Shown here: positions 45,870-55,961 of the stretch, one piece after another
How positions within the stretch are numbered: position 1 is the first letter of the stretch
Layout of the letters: every line of letters starts with the position of its first letter
NCBI GenBank assembly: GCA_027532825.1
Contig: JAPZTL010000018.1
Coordinates: 1 to 64,000 of the forward strand
DNA from: Silanimonas sp021297925
GTDB taxonomy: Bacteria; Pseudomonadota; Gammaproteobacteria; Xanthomonadales; Xanthomonadaceae
Direction of reading: 5' to 3'
Length of the DNA: 64,000 nucleotides
Notes under the pieces: model-generated
Told to the model about the DNA's origin: nothing
Seen by the model: the letters and a program-made list of their open reading frames with translations, nothing else
The model's database searches: none
Translations under genes and position numbers: made by a program

Positions 45870-46417
45870 CGCAGGAAGCCCGCCAGCACGGCCTCGGCCT
45901 TGCCCTGCGCGCCGAGGATCAGGTCGCAGAGCTCGCGGGCGGCGCCCTGGCCACCGCCGGCGCGGGTGCGCCAATGTGCGCGCTCCTTCACCCAGGCGTG
46001 CGCGCTCGCGGGTGCGACGGCGAGGCCGGCGATGCCCATCGCGGCGAGGTCGACGAGGTCGTCGCCCATCATCGCGGTCTCGGCCGGGGTGAGGCCGTAC
46101 TTCGCGCACAGCGATTCGAGCAGGGCGCGCTTGTCCTTGACGCCGATATGCACCTCGGTGAGGCGCAACTCGCGCCCGCGCGCTTCCGCGACGGCGCTGT
46201 GGCGGGCCGTCACCAGCGCGACCCGCACGCCGTGCTCTTCGAGCAGGCGCAGGCCCATGCCGTCATGGATGTCGAAGGCCTTGAGCTCGCGGCCCTCGGC
46301 ATCGAGCCACAGGCGGCCGTCGGTCAGGGTGCCGTCGACGTCGAAGCAGGCGAGGCGCACGCGCGCCGCGCGCTCGCGGATATCGGCGGGATAGTCGGCG
46401 AGGTGGGCGTAGGCCAT
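45866..46417 (-). CDS. kdsC: Kdo-8-phosphate phosphatase
   Basis: KdsC removes phosphate from Kdo 8-phosphate in the synthesis of the inner LPS sugar Kdo. The 183-residue HAD phosphatase of the capless tetrameric type has motif I FDVDGTLTDG (nucleophile Asp26), motif II VTARHS and motif III MGDDLVDLAAM. It lies three bases after kdsD and overlaps lptC by four. Confidence 0.94.
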   Translation of the reverse strand: MAYAHLADYPADIRERAARVRLACFDVDGTLTDGRLWLDAEGRELKAFDIHDGMGLRLLEEHGVRVALVTARHSAVAEARGRELRLTEVHIGVKDKRALLESLCAKYGLTPAETAMMGDDLVDLAAMGIAGLAVAPASAHAWVKERAHWRTRAGGGQGAARELCDLILGAQGKAEAVLAGFLR

Positions 46418-46420
46418 GGC

Positions 46421-47419
46421 TCAGACCACCCGCGCGTTGAGCAGGTCGATGAAGTTCAGCGCACCGACGACGCGCCGCTCGGCGTCGACGACCACCAGCG
46501 CATTGACCTTGTGCTCCTCCATCGCGTGGACGGCCGCACTGGCGAGCTCGTCCGGCGCGATGGTCTTGGGCGAGCGGCCCATCACCTTCGCCACCGCGTC
46601 GCCGCGCACGTCCAGCGCCGGGTCGTCGAGCGCGCGACGCAGGTCGCCGTCGGTGAACACGCCGACGAGGCGGCCGTCCGCATCGACGACGGCGGTCATG
46701 CCGAGGCGGCCGCGGCTCATCACCACCAGCGCCTCGGCGATCGAGGCCTCCGCGGCGACGCGCGGCACGTCGTCGCCGGCGTGCATGACGTCGCGGATGG
46801 TCAGCAGCAGGCGGCGGCCCAAGGCGCCGGCCGGGTGCGAGCGGGCGAAGTCCTCGGGCGTGAAGCCGCGGGCCTCGAGCACCGCCACGGCCAGCGCGTC
46901 GCCGAGGGCCAGCGAGGCGGTGGTGCTGGTGGTCGGGGCGAGGTTGTGCGGGCAGGCCTCGGAGGGCACCGAGACGTCGAGGTGCACATCGGCCAATTGG
47001 GCCATCGACGAGCCCGGGCGCCCGGTCATGGCGATCAGCGGCACGCCCATGCGCTTCAGCGCCGGCGCGATCATCAGGATCTCGTCGCTCTCGCCGGAAT
47101 AGGACAGCGCCAACACGACGTCGCGCTCGGTCACCATGCCGAGGTCGCCGTGGCTGGCTTCGCCCGGATGCATGAAGAAGGCCGGGGTGCCGGTGGAGGC
47201 GAGCGTGGCGGCGATCTTCCGGGCGATATGGCCCGACTTGCCCATGCCGGTGCACACGACGCGGCCGTGGCAGGCCAGCACCCGCGCGCAGGCCGCGGCG
47301 AAGGCGGCGTCGACCCGGTCGGCCAGCGCGGCGAGCGCCGCGGCCTCCTCGCGGATGACGCGGCGGCCGGCGGACAGCACGTCCGGGCTCGGGGCGTTCA
47401 GGGCCGGTGGCGCGCTCAT
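46421..47419 (-). CDS. kdsD: Arabinose-5-phosphate isomerase
   Basis: KdsD converts ribulose 5-phosphate to arabinose 5-phosphate, the first step to Kdo. From the ATG at 47419 it has 332 residues: a sugar-isomerase (SIS) domain with GMGKSGHIARKIAATLASTG and SYSGESDEILM, then two CBS domains from about residue 205. It is divergent from ibaG-murA with a 69-base gap. The open frame further upstream overlaps ibaG and is not used. Confidence 0.95.
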   Translation of the reverse strand: MSAPPALNAPSPDVLSAGRRVIREEAAALAALADRVDAAFAAACARVLACHGRVVCTGMGKSGHIARKIAATLASTGTPAFFMHPGEASHGDLGMVTERDVVLALSYSGESDEILMIAPALKRMGVPLIAMTGRPGSSMAQLADVHLDVSVPSEACPHNLAPTTSTTASLALGDALAVAVLEARGFTPEDFARSHPAGALGRRLLLTIRDVMHAGDDVPRVAAEASIAEALVVMSRGRLGMTAVVDADGRLVGVFTDGDLRRALDDPALDVRGDAVAKVMGRSPKTIAPDELASAAVHAMEEHKVNALVVVDAERRVVGALNFIDLLNARVV

Positions 47420-47435
47420 GGGGAGGCTTCGCGGG

Positions 47436-47441
47436 TACAAT
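47436..47441 (+). promoter_or_regulatory. Possible -10 of the ibaG-murA transcript
   Basis: TACAAT lies in the divergent region between kdsD and ibaG, 47 bases before the ibaG ATG. A -35 is not convincing. Confidence 0.35.
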
Positions 47442-47488
47442 GGAAAGCCAAGTCTACGGCAGCGGCCCGCCCGCTCCTCGCACCCCAC

Positions 47489-47724
47489 ATGAACGCAGAT
47501 TTCGTGCGCCAGCTCATCGAAGCTGGCCTGCCCGGCGCCCGGGTCCACGTCGAAGGCGCCGACGGCGTGCACTTCGAGGCCACCGTCGTCAGCGAGGCCT
47601 TCGAGGGCAAGCTCCCGATCGCCCGCCACCGAATGGTCTACGCCACGCTGGGCGCCCGCTTGGGCGGCGAGATCCACGCGCTGGCGCTGCGCACCCTGAC
47701 GCCGGCCGAAGCGGAGCGCGCCTG

Positions 47725-47725
<1 letters not shown>
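47489..47725 (+). CDS. ibaG: BolA-family protein IbaG
   Basis: This 78-residue BolA-like protein has the helix-turn-helix-like BolA fold: MNADFVRQLIEAGLPGARVHVEG, DGVHFEATVVSEAFEGK and IARHRMVYATLGARLGGEIH. IbaG-type proteins bind monothiol glutaredoxin with an iron-sulfur cluster and typically sit immediately before murA, as here. The stop and the murA start overlap (TGATG). It is too short to stand out in the ORF list because its frame continues upstream. Confidence 0.92.
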
Positions 47726-48984
<1,259 letters not shown>

Positions 48985-48988
48985 TCGC

Positions 48989-49675
48989 GTGCAGCGCGTC
49001 GGCGAGGACATCCTCGAGGCCCTGCGCGCGGCCGCGGTCGCGCCGCGGCCCCCGAGCGTCGGCGAGGTGCTGTCCGGGGGCGGTGCCTCGGCCTTCGCCG
49101 TCGCCCTGGTCGTGCTCTGCCTGCCGTTCCTGCAGCCGATCTCGCTCGGCCCGCTGTCGACCCTGGGCGGCTTGGCCCTCGCGGCGCTCGGCTGGCAGCT
49201 GGCGCGCGGCGACGTCCGGCCGTGGCTGCCCGGCTCCCTGGCCGACGCCCGCCTCGACGCCGCGCAGTGGGCCCAGCTCGCCCGGGCGGCCGAACGGGTC
49301 CTGGGCTGGGCGGGCAAGGTGGTCCGGCCGCGGCTCGGCCACTGGACGGAGGGGGCGAGGGGGCGGCGCACCGCCGGCGTGCTGGTCGCCGTGGCCGGCC
49401 TACTGTTGGCCATCCCGATCGGCGGGATCCCGCTCAACAACACGCTGCCGGCTCTGGCCATCGTCTGCGCATCGCTCGCGCTGCTTGCGGACGACGGGCT
49501 GATGTTCCTGCTCTCGGTCGGCTGGCTGGTCGTGACGCTCGTCTACTTCGTGCTGCTCTACCGCGTGTTCGTCGCGATGTTGGCGACCGCTTGGGGCGTG
49601 CTGGGACTGTGGCCCGTCGGGCTCGTGCTGCTGCGCGCCGGCGCCGCGTCGCTGGGGCTTACGCCCCCGCCCTGA
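48989..49675 (+). CDS. ExoD-like membrane protein
   Basis: The 228-residue membrane protein of the ExoD family was named for an exopolysaccharide effect in Sinorhizobium; the molecular role is unknown. Several hydrophobic helices are present (about 35-50, 55-70, 128-146, 152-166 and 170-200). The conserved pattern PFLQPISLGPLSTLGGLALAALGWQLARG is visible. It starts with GTG four bases after murA. Its last 118 bases overlap the convergent DUF3108 gene on the other strand. Confidence 0.8.
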   Translation: MQRVGEDILEALRAAAVAPRPPSVGEVLSGGGASAFAVALVVLCLPFLQPISLGPLSTLGGLALAALGWQLARGDVRPWLPGSLADARLDAAQWAQLARAAERVLGWAGKVVRPRLGHWTEGARGRRTAGVLVAVAGLLLAIPIGGIPLNNTLPALAIVCASLALLADDGLMFLLSVGWLVVTLVYFVLLYRVFVAMLATAWGVLGLWPVGLVLLRAGAASLGLTPPP

Positions 49676-50376
49676 GCGCCTCGGGTTGCGAGGCGGCGCA
49701 TCTCGACCGACTCGCCGTCGTCCTCGTGCTGCTCGATCCGCAGCGGCACGTGCGGCGCTCGGGGATCGAGCCAGAGCACCGTGCGCCGGCCGTCCGCGGT
49801 CTGCCGGATGCGCTCGATCCGGACGCCGCGGCCGCCGCCGGGAACCTCGCCCTCGGCACCGATCCGCCACGTCTGGTCCTCGACGGCGCGGCGGCCGACG
49901 ACGCGGAAGACCAGCTCGCCCCGGCGGCCGGCCGCCACGGCCTGCATCAGGGCCAGCGTCAGCAGCTGCCGGTCCACGACACCATCGACGTAGGGAACGT
50001 CCTGCACCTCACCCTTGTCCGTGAGCCGGATCGTGCCGGTGCCGGCGTCGACGCGGGCGCCACGGCGTCGCTGGTTGACGCTCGTGGATTGGTCGTACGC
50101 GTACTCGCGGGTCTCCGGTCGACCGTCCGGCCGCCAGGCGAAGGTCGAACGCTCGTCGATGCGGACGCCGAGGATCCGGGCCAGCCCGGCGGTGCCCTCC
50201 GTACGCTGGGCGAGTCGCCCGCCGCGCTCATCCACTTCCAGGGAGAGCGTCGCCTCGCCGAGCCGATCACCGTTGCGGCGGACTTCGTAGCGCTCGCTGA
50301 ACGCCGGGACGGGCGCGGCGTCCGCCCCGCCGGCCATCAGCGCCGCGAAAAGCAGGACACGCGGGAATCGGGGCAT
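49558..50376 (-). CDS. DUF3108 family exported protein
   Basis: The 272-residue protein has a signal peptide (MPRFPRVLLFAALMAGGADA) and a DUF3108 domain: YEVRRNGDRLGEATLSLE, ILGVRIDERSTFAW and AYDQSTSVNQRRRG. Function is unknown. Its last 40 or so residues are low-complexity because the frame runs on into the antisense of the exoD-like gene. The family domain itself ends before that. It lies 21 bases after purN, an order seen in related genomes. Confidence 0.82.
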   Translation of the reverse strand: MPRFPRVLLFAALMAGGADAAPVPAFSERYEVRRNGDRLGEATLSLEVDERGGRLAQRTEGTAGLARILGVRIDERSTFAWRPDGRPETREYAYDQSTSVNQRRRGARVDAGTGTIRLTDKGEVQDVPYVDGVVDRQLLTLALMQAVAAGRRGELVFRVVGRRAVEDQTWRIGAEGEVPGGGRGVRIERIRQTADGRRTVLWLDPRAPHVPLRIEQHEDDGESVEMRRLATRGAQGGGVSPSDAAPARSSTSPTGHSPSTPQAVANIATNTR

Positions 50377-50397
50377 GGGGGAAGTCCGTGGGAGTGG

Positions 50398-51057
50398 TCA
50401 GGAAGGGGAGGGGACGAGGCGGTCGCCTTCGAGCTGGAGCGGCGAGGCCAGGGGGAGGTCCTGCCATCGCGGCGGGTCCAGGGCGAGCGCGTGCCGCGAC
50501 ACCGCGGCCACGCAGGCCACGAGCAGCGGGTGCTCGACGACCAGCACCCGGGCGGCGAGCGTCTCGGCGTCGTCACCGGGAAGCACGGGCACCCGGGCCT
50601 GGGCGAGCACCGTCCCGGCGTCCAGCTCTGGGATGACGATGTGGACGCTCGCGCCGTGTTCGGCATCGCCGGCATCCCGCGCGCGTTGGTGCGTGTGCAG
50701 GCCGGGGTGGCGCGGCAGCAGCGAGGGATGGATGTTGATCATGCGGTTCGGGAAACGGGCGATCGCGGCGGCGCCGATGATGCGCATGTATCCCGCACAG
50801 ACGATGAGGTCGGGCTGAACCGCGAGGATGGCGTCGAACATGGCCGCGTCGAAGGCCTCGCGCGTGGCGAAGGCCTTCGGGCTTTCCGCCCAGGCCGGCA
50901 GGCCCACCTCGCGCGCGAGCGCCACCGCACCGCTGCCGGGCTTGTCGGAGAACAGGCCGACCACCCGGCCGTCGATGCGGCCGTCTGCGCAGGCCTGCCG
51001 CAAGGCCGCGAAATTGCTGCCGCGGCCCGAGGCGAGCACCGCGAGGCGCAGGCTCAT
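50398..51057 (-). CDS. purN: Phosphoribosylglycinamide formyltransferase
   Basis: PurN adds a formyl group from 10-formyl-tetrahydrofolate in purine synthesis. The 219-residue product has LAVLASGRGSNFAALRQA at the start, the catalytic region NRMINIHPSLLP and the later histidine/aspartate segment ASVHIVIPELDAG. It overlaps the purM stop by four bases (ATGA). Confidence 0.95.
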   Translation of the reverse strand: MSLRLAVLASGRGSNFAALRQACADGRIDGRVVGLFSDKPGSGAVALAREVGLPAWAESPKAFATREAFDAAMFDAILAVQPDLIVCAGYMRIIGAAAIARFPNRMINIHPSLLPRHPGLHTHQRARDAGDAEHGASVHIVIPELDAGTVLAQARVPVLPGDDAETLAARVLVVEHPLLVACVAAVSRHALALDPPRWQDLPLASPLQLEGDRLVPSPS

Positions 51058-52127
51058 CCGATGCGCACGCGCTCGTGCACCGACGCGCCGGCGCTCTTCA
51101 CCACGCGGCCGATCGGGCGCGGCGGCAGGCCAGCGGCGGCGAGCGGCGCGGACAGTGCCCCGATGGACGATTCCGGCACCACCAGTACGAAGCCGATGCC
51201 GCAGTTGAAGGTGCGCCACATCTCGGCGTCGGCGATGGCGCCTTCGCGTTGCAGCCACTCGAACACCGGTGGCAGCACGATGGTGCTGGCGTCGATGTCG
51301 AGGCCGAGGCCATCGGGGATGACGCGGATGATGTTCTCGGTGAGGCCGCCGCCGGTGATGTGCGCCATGCCGTGGATCGGCGAATCGGCGCCCGGGAAGG
51401 CCTGCAGCAGCGACAGGATCGGCTTCACGTAGAGCTGCGTCGGGGCCATCAGCGCGTCGATCAGCGGCACGCCGCCGACCTGCAGATCGAGGCCGCCCTT
51501 GGCCGCGTCGAAGCCGGCGCGGGCCAGCACCTTGCGGATCAGCGAGTAGCCGTTGCTGTGCGGGCCCGAGGAGGGCAGGGCGAGCAGCACGTCGCCTTCG
51601 CGCACGCGGCCACCGTCGCGCAGTTCGCTCTTCTCGACCGCGGCCACGCAGAAACCGGCCAGGTCGTACTCGCCGGGCGCGTACATGTCGGGCATCTCGG
51701 CGGTCTCGCCGCCGATCAGCGCGCAGCCCGAGAGCTCGCAGCCGCGGGCGATGCCGCCGATGACGGCTGCGGCGGTGTCGATGTGCAGCTTGCCGGTGGC
51801 GAAATAGTCGAGGAAGAACAGCGGCTCGGCGCCCTGCACCAGCACGTCGTTGACGCACATGGCCACGAGGTCGATGCCGATGGTGTCGTGGCGGTTCAGC
51901 TGCTGGGCGAGCTTGAGCTTGGTGCCCACGCCGTCGGTGCCGGAGACGAGCACCGGCTCGCGGTACTTGCCCGAGAGGTCGAACAGGGCGCCGAAGCCGC
52001 CGAGGCCGCCCATCACCTCGGGACGGAAGCTGCGCTTAACCAGCGGCTTGATGCGCTCGACGAGGTCGTTGCCGGCGTCGATGTCGACCCCCGCGTCGCG
52101 GTAGGTCAGGGGCGTCGGGGTGCTCAC
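51054..52127 (-). CDS. purM: Phosphoribosylformylglycinamidine cyclo-ligase
   Basis: PurM makes aminoimidazole ribotide in purine synthesis. A GTG start at 52127 gives 357 residues beginning MSTPTPLTYRDAGVDIDAGN, the expected N-terminus. Family segments are VSGTDGVGTKLKLA, GCALIGGETAEMP and THITGGGL-like AHITGGGLTENI. TAAACT on the minus strand at 52168-52163 may be the -10. It overlaps purN by four bases and is divergent from the DUF2066 gene. Confidence 0.95.
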   Translation of the reverse strand: MSTPTPLTYRDAGVDIDAGNDLVERIKPLVKRSFRPEVMGGLGGFGALFDLSGKYREPVLVSGTDGVGTKLKLAQQLNRHDTIGIDLVAMCVNDVLVQGAEPLFFLDYFATGKLHIDTAAAVIGGIARGCELSGCALIGGETAEMPDMYAPGEYDLAGFCVAAVEKSELRDGGRVREGDVLLALPSSGPHSNGYSLIRKVLARAGFDAAKGGLDLQVGGVPLIDALMAPTQLYVKPILSLLQAFPGADSPIHGMAHITGGGLTENIIRVIPDGLGLDIDASTIVLPPVFEWLQREGAIADAEMWRTFNCGIGFVLVVPESSIGALSAPLAAAGLPPRPIGRVVKSAGASVHERVRIG

Positions 52128-52284
52128 GGGTGGCGGGCCTTCGGGCGTCAAGCGAAGCGCGCAGTTTACCAGCCGGGCCTCGGGCGTCGGCCCCCGCGGC
52201 CTGAACCGGGTCCGGCATGCGAGTTGGGCGGTTGGACGCTTCCGCGCGGGCTGCGGCACCATGGCGCATCTACCGGAGGGTTCG

Positions 52285-53403
52285 ATGCGCCCATACCTGC
52301 TTGCCGCCGGCCTGACGGCCCTGGTCCTCTCCTCGTCGCGCGCGTCGGCGATCGATCCGTCGCCGACCGCCCCTCCCGCCACCGAGCCGGCTCCCGTCGA
52401 GTCGCCCGTCGCGGGCGGGCGCGAGGTCGAGTGGTACACCGCCGAGGTCCCGGTCAGTTCCGAGGAACGGCGGGAGCGCGAGGCGGCCCTGGGCCGGGCC
52501 CTCGCCCAGGTGCTCGTGCGCGTGACCGGCCGGGTCGATGCCGCCGCCGGCCCGGTGGTGCAGCGCGCGCTGCGCGCCACCGAGCCCCTGCTGCTCGGCA
52601 GCGAATACCGCACCGTGGAGGAGGTCGCCGGGGGCGTGCCCGTCCAGCGCCTGCGCCTGGCGGCCACGTTCGATCCCGATGCGGTGGATGCGCTGGTGGT
52701 GGCGGCGGGCCTGCCGCTCTGGTCGGGGACGCGTCCGCGGCCGCTCCTCTGGCTCGCGATCGACGATGGGGGCGGGGCCGGTCCGCGCCTTGCCGCCGCC
52801 CCGCAGGTCAATGTCGTGAAACCGCTGGCGCAGCGGGGCCTCGAGCGCGGCCTCCGCCTCCTTCTTCCCGCCGGCAACGCCGTGGAGCAGCAGGCTGCTG
52901 GCAGCGCTTGGGCGCTCGACGCCGCGGCGCTGGCCGTGCTGTCGGCACGTTACGAGGCACCGGTGGCCCTGATCGGCCGAATGGGCCGTTCCGGCGGCGG
53001 TTGGAGCGCCGAATGGGTGCTGGCCGAGGGCGGGGTCGAGCGCAAGCGCTGGACCTTCGCGGATCCCAACCCGCAGCGAGTGCTCGCATCCGGCGCGGAT
53101 CCGCTGGCGGACGCATTGGCGGCGGTCGCCGCGAAAGTCGTGCCGGTGGGGGCCGCCGAGACGCTCGTCGCCCGCATCGACGGGATCCGCGGCGCAGAGG
53201 ACTGGTTGGCCCTGTCCGCCGATCTGCAGGGCTCGCCCGTGCTCAAGGGGTATGACGTCATCGAGGCCCGGGCGGACTCGGTCACGCTGCGTCTGTCCCT
53301 GGCCGTCGACCGGACCCGGTTCGAGGCGCTGGTGGGCGGCGGCAGGCTGCTCGAGGTCACCTCCGGCGCGGGTGATCCCCCGGCCTACCGGCTCGTGCAT
53401 TGA
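52285..53403 (+). CDS. DUF2066 family exported protein
   Basis: The 372-residue protein has a signal peptide (MRPYLLAAGLTALVLSSSRASA) and a DUF2066 domain: WYTAEVPVSSEERREREAAL, VLVRVTGR and FDPDAVDALV. Its function is unknown. It is conserved beside purM and the AI-2E transporter in gammaproteobacteria. GGAGGG precedes the ATG at 52285. The transporter gene follows after 11 bases. Confidence 0.85.
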   Translation: MRPYLLAAGLTALVLSSSRASAIDPSPTAPPATEPAPVESPVAGGREVEWYTAEVPVSSEERREREAALGRALAQVLVRVTGRVDAAAGPVVQRALRATEPLLLGSEYRTVEEVAGGVPVQRLRLAATFDPDAVDALVVAAGLPLWSGTRPRPLLWLAIDDGGGAGPRLAAAPQVNVVKPLAQRGLERGLRLLLPAGNAVEQQAAGSAWALDAAALAVLSARYEAPVALIGRMGRSGGGWSAEWVLAEGGVERKRWTFADPNPQRVLASGADPLADALAAVAAKVVPVGAAETLVARIDGIRGAEDWLALSADLQGSPVLKGYDVIEARADSVTLRLSLAVDRTRFEALVGGGRLLEVTSGAGDPPAYRLVH

Positions 53404-53414
53404 GGACTCCGCCC

Positions 53415-54560
53415 ATGGACGTTTCCCTGGTCTGGCTGCGCCCCTGGCTCTGGCTCGCCGCGACCCTCGTCCTCGGGGCGCTGCTCTGGCTGCTCGGTCC
53501 CGTGCTGACGCCTTTCGCCGTCGCCGCCCTGCTGGCCTGGGTGGCCGATCCGCTCGTGTCGCGCATCGAGCGCAGCGGGCGTTCGCGCAGCACGGCGGTG
53601 ACCCTCGTTTTCCTGATGATGAGCCTGCTGGTGGTGCTCGTCGTGCTGCTGCTGGTGCCGATGCTGAAGGCCCAGGTCGAGCAGGCGGGGGAATGGGGCC
53701 CGAAGCTCGGCGTGTGGATCACCGGAACGGCGATTCCCTGGGTGGAGGCCCGCTTCAGCGTGTCGATCGCCGCCTATGTCGATCCGGCGGAACTCGGCAA
53801 CCTGCTGAAGCAACACTGGCAGCAGGCTGGCGGCGTGGCGGCGAACGTGATCGGCGGCCTGTCGAAGTCGGGTTTGGCCTTCCTCGCGCTGGTGGCCAAC
53901 CTCCTGCTCATTCCGCTGGTCACGTTCTATTTCATGCGCGACTGGCGCGGCATGATCACGGCCGTGCACGAGCTGATTCCGCGTCCGCTGGAGCCCACCG
54001 TGGTTCGCCTCGCGCGGGAGTCCGACGACGTGCTGGGCGGGTTCCTGCGCGGCCAGGTGAGCGTGATGATCGCGCTGGGCCTCATCTACGGCGTGGGCTT
54101 GAGCCTCATCGGCCTCGACCTCGGTTTCCTCATCGGCATGATCGCCGGCCTGCTCAGCTTCGTGCCCTACCTCGGCACGGCCATCGGGCTGGTGGCGGCG
54201 GTCATCGCCACCCTCGTCGAGCACGGTGATCTCTTCCACCTCGTCCTCGTGTGCGCGGTGTTCAGCGGCGGCCAGCTCATCGAGGGCTTCGTGCTGACGC
54301 CGTGGCTGGTGGGCGACCGTATCGGCCTGCATCCGGTGGCGGTGATCTTCGCGATCATGGCCGGCGGCCAGCTCTTCGGCTTCCTGGGCATCCTGCTGGC
54401 CCTGCCCGCGGCGGCGGTGTTCATGGTGCTGTTGCGTTACGCGCATGAGCGCTACACGCAGAGCCTGCTGTACCGCGAGGACCGCGACGGCGACGGCGTG
54501 CGGGAAGGCGAGGCTGAAGGCCCGCCCGCCGGCGAGGCCGGCGACACGCGTCCGGCATGA
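53415..54560 (+). CDS. AI-2E family transporter (PerM-like)
   Basis: The 381-residue membrane protein of the PerM/YhhQ-type AI-2 exporter family has about seven to eight helices. The family segments are LLIPLVTFYFMRDWRGM, LSFVPYLGT and GFVLTPWLVGDRIGLHPV. Family members have been proposed to export autoinducer-2 or act as ion antiporters; which applies here is unknown. The acidic C-terminal tail is cytoplasmic. Its stop overlaps hda by four bases. Confidence 0.87.
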   Translation: MDVSLVWLRPWLWLAATLVLGALLWLLGPVLTPFAVAALLAWVADPLVSRIERSGRSRSTAVTLVFLMMSLLVVLVVLLLVPMLKAQVEQAGEWGPKLGVWITGTAIPWVEARFSVSIAAYVDPAELGNLLKQHWQQAGGVAANVIGGLSKSGLAFLALVANLLLIPLVTFYFMRDWRGMITAVHELIPRPLEPTVVRLARESDDVLGGFLRGQVSVMIALGLIYGVGLSLIGLDLGFLIGMIAGLLSFVPYLGTAIGLVAAVIATLVEHGDLFHLVLVCAVFSGGQLIEGFVLTPWLVGDRIGLHPVAVIFAIMAGGQLFGFLGILLALPAAAVFMVLLRYAHERYTQSLLYREDRDGDGVREGEAEGPPAGEAGDTRPA

Positions 54561-55261
54561 GTGCCCAACTCCCGCTGGCGCTGCCGGTGGGGCCGGACCA
54601 GCGCTTCGAACTCTTCGTCGGCCAAGACTGGGCCGTCGAGGTGCTGCGTGCGGCGTCGAGGGGCGAACGCGTCGATGCGTCGATCGATGCCGGCGTGTTC
54701 GTCGAGGGCGTCGAAGGCAGCGGCAAGAGCCACCTGCTGCTGGCCGCGTGTCGCGAGGCGCATGAGGCCGGTCGTCGCGCGCGCTACCTGCCGGTGCCGG
54801 CCTTCGCCGGCGCGCTGGGCACGATGCTCGAGGGCCTCGACGCGAACGACCTCGTGGCGCTCGATGGCATCGAGGCCGCCTCCGCTTCACGCGTGGACTG
54901 CGAAGCCCTGTTCCACCTGCACAACCGCCTGCGCGATGCCGGGCGCACGCTGCTCTATGCCTCGCGCCTGCCGGCCGGGGACATGGCTTGGGCGCTCCCG
55001 GACCTGCGCTCGCGCCTCGGGCAGGGTCTGCGGGTGTCGCTCGATGCGCTCGACGATGCGGGGCGTCGCGAGGCGCTGCGTCGCCGCGCCGCGCGCCGTG
55101 GCCTCGAGCTCGACGACGCCGTGCTCGACTGGCTGTTCCGTCGCGTCGACCGCGACCTGAAATCCTTGACGGCGCTGCTCGATCGCCTTGACCGCGCGGC
55201 GATGGCCGCGCAGCGCCGGTTGACCGTACCGTTCGTGCGCCAAGCGCTCGATCTCGATTGA
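54557..55261 (+). CDS. hda: DnaA inactivator Hda
   Basis: Hda, with the DNA-loaded beta clamp, stimulates ATP hydrolysis by DnaA after initiation. The 234-residue AAA+ protein has the clamp-binding motif QLPLALP at residues 4-10. The P-loop GVEGSGKSHLLLA lies near residue 52, and the segment DLRSRLGQGL has the DnaA-like sensor region. Translation is coupled to the transporter gene by a four-base overlap. Confidence 0.92.
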   Translation: MSAQLPLALPVGPDQRFELFVGQDWAVEVLRAASRGERVDASIDAGVFVEGVEGSGKSHLLLAACREAHEAGRRARYLPVPAFAGALGTMLEGLDANDLVALDGIEAASASRVDCEALFHLHNRLRDAGRTLLYASRLPAGDMAWALPDLRSRLGQGLRVSLDALDDAGRREALRRRAARRGLELDDAVLDWLFRRVDRDLKSLTALLDRLDRAAMAAQRRLTVPFVRQALDLD

Positions 55262-55301
55262 CCATCCCGCGGCACTCCGGCCGCGATGCAAGGGAGACCC
55301 C

Positions 55302-55958
55302 ATGAACGTCCTCGTCTTCCTCGGCTCGCGCCGTGCGTCCTCGCCGCCGAACCCGCCGCGGCTCGGCGAACGCGTCGCGCGGCATCTGGTCGGCGAAGCG
55401 TCGACGTCTTTCGACGTGCAATTGATCGATCCACTGGCCCTGCCGCTCGAACCGGTGTTCCGCCCGGTGTTCACGCGCCCGGCGGCCGAGGTGCCGCCCG
55501 CGATGGCCGAGCTGCACGCGCGCATCCGTGCCGCCGACGCCTACGTGATGGTCAGCCCCGAGTACAACCATTCGCCGAGCCCGGCACTCACCGACCTGCT
55601 GAACGCGTTCCCGAGTTCGGCCTTCGCCTTCAAGCCCAGCCTGATCGCGACGTACTCGTCCGGCCAGTGGGGCGGCACGCGGGCCGCGGTCGGCCTCCGC
55701 ACGTTCCTGTCGGAACTGGGTTGTCTGCCGGTTTCGGCGATGCTGCATTACCCGCATGCGGATCGCGTGTTCGACACGGAAGGTCGTCCCGCCGCGGGCG
55801 AGGATGCGGCGCGCTGGGCCGGCTACGCCGCGCGGGGGCTGTCGCAGTTGGCGTGGTGGGCGCAGGCCGCGGCGGCCCAGCGCGAAGCGGTCGATCCGTT
55901 CGCCGCGTCGCCGCCGTTCCGGCGCCGCCCCACGGAGCGCGACGCGCCAGCAGGTTGA
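55302..55958 (+). CDS. NAD(P)H-dependent FMN reductase family protein
   Basis: The 218-residue flavodoxin-fold reductase has the flavin-phosphate loop near FLGSRRASS and the conserved SPEYNHSPSPALTDLLNAF. The segment SSGQWGGTRAAVGLR binds the isoalloxazine. Such proteins reduce FMN, azo compounds or quinones. AGGGAGA precedes the ATG. It lies 40 bases after hda and is convergent with murU. Confidence 0.87.
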   Translation: MNVLVFLGSRRASSPPNPPRLGERVARHLVGEASTSFDVQLIDPLALPLEPVFRPVFTRPAAEVPPAMAELHARIRAADAYVMVSPEYNHSPSPALTDLLNAFPSSAFAFKPSLIATYSSGQWGGTRAAVGLRTFLSELGCLPVSAMLHYPHADRVFDTEGRPAAGEDAARWAGYAARGLSQLAWWAQAAAAQREAVDPFAASPPFRRRPTERDAPAG

Positions 55959-55961
55959 ACC

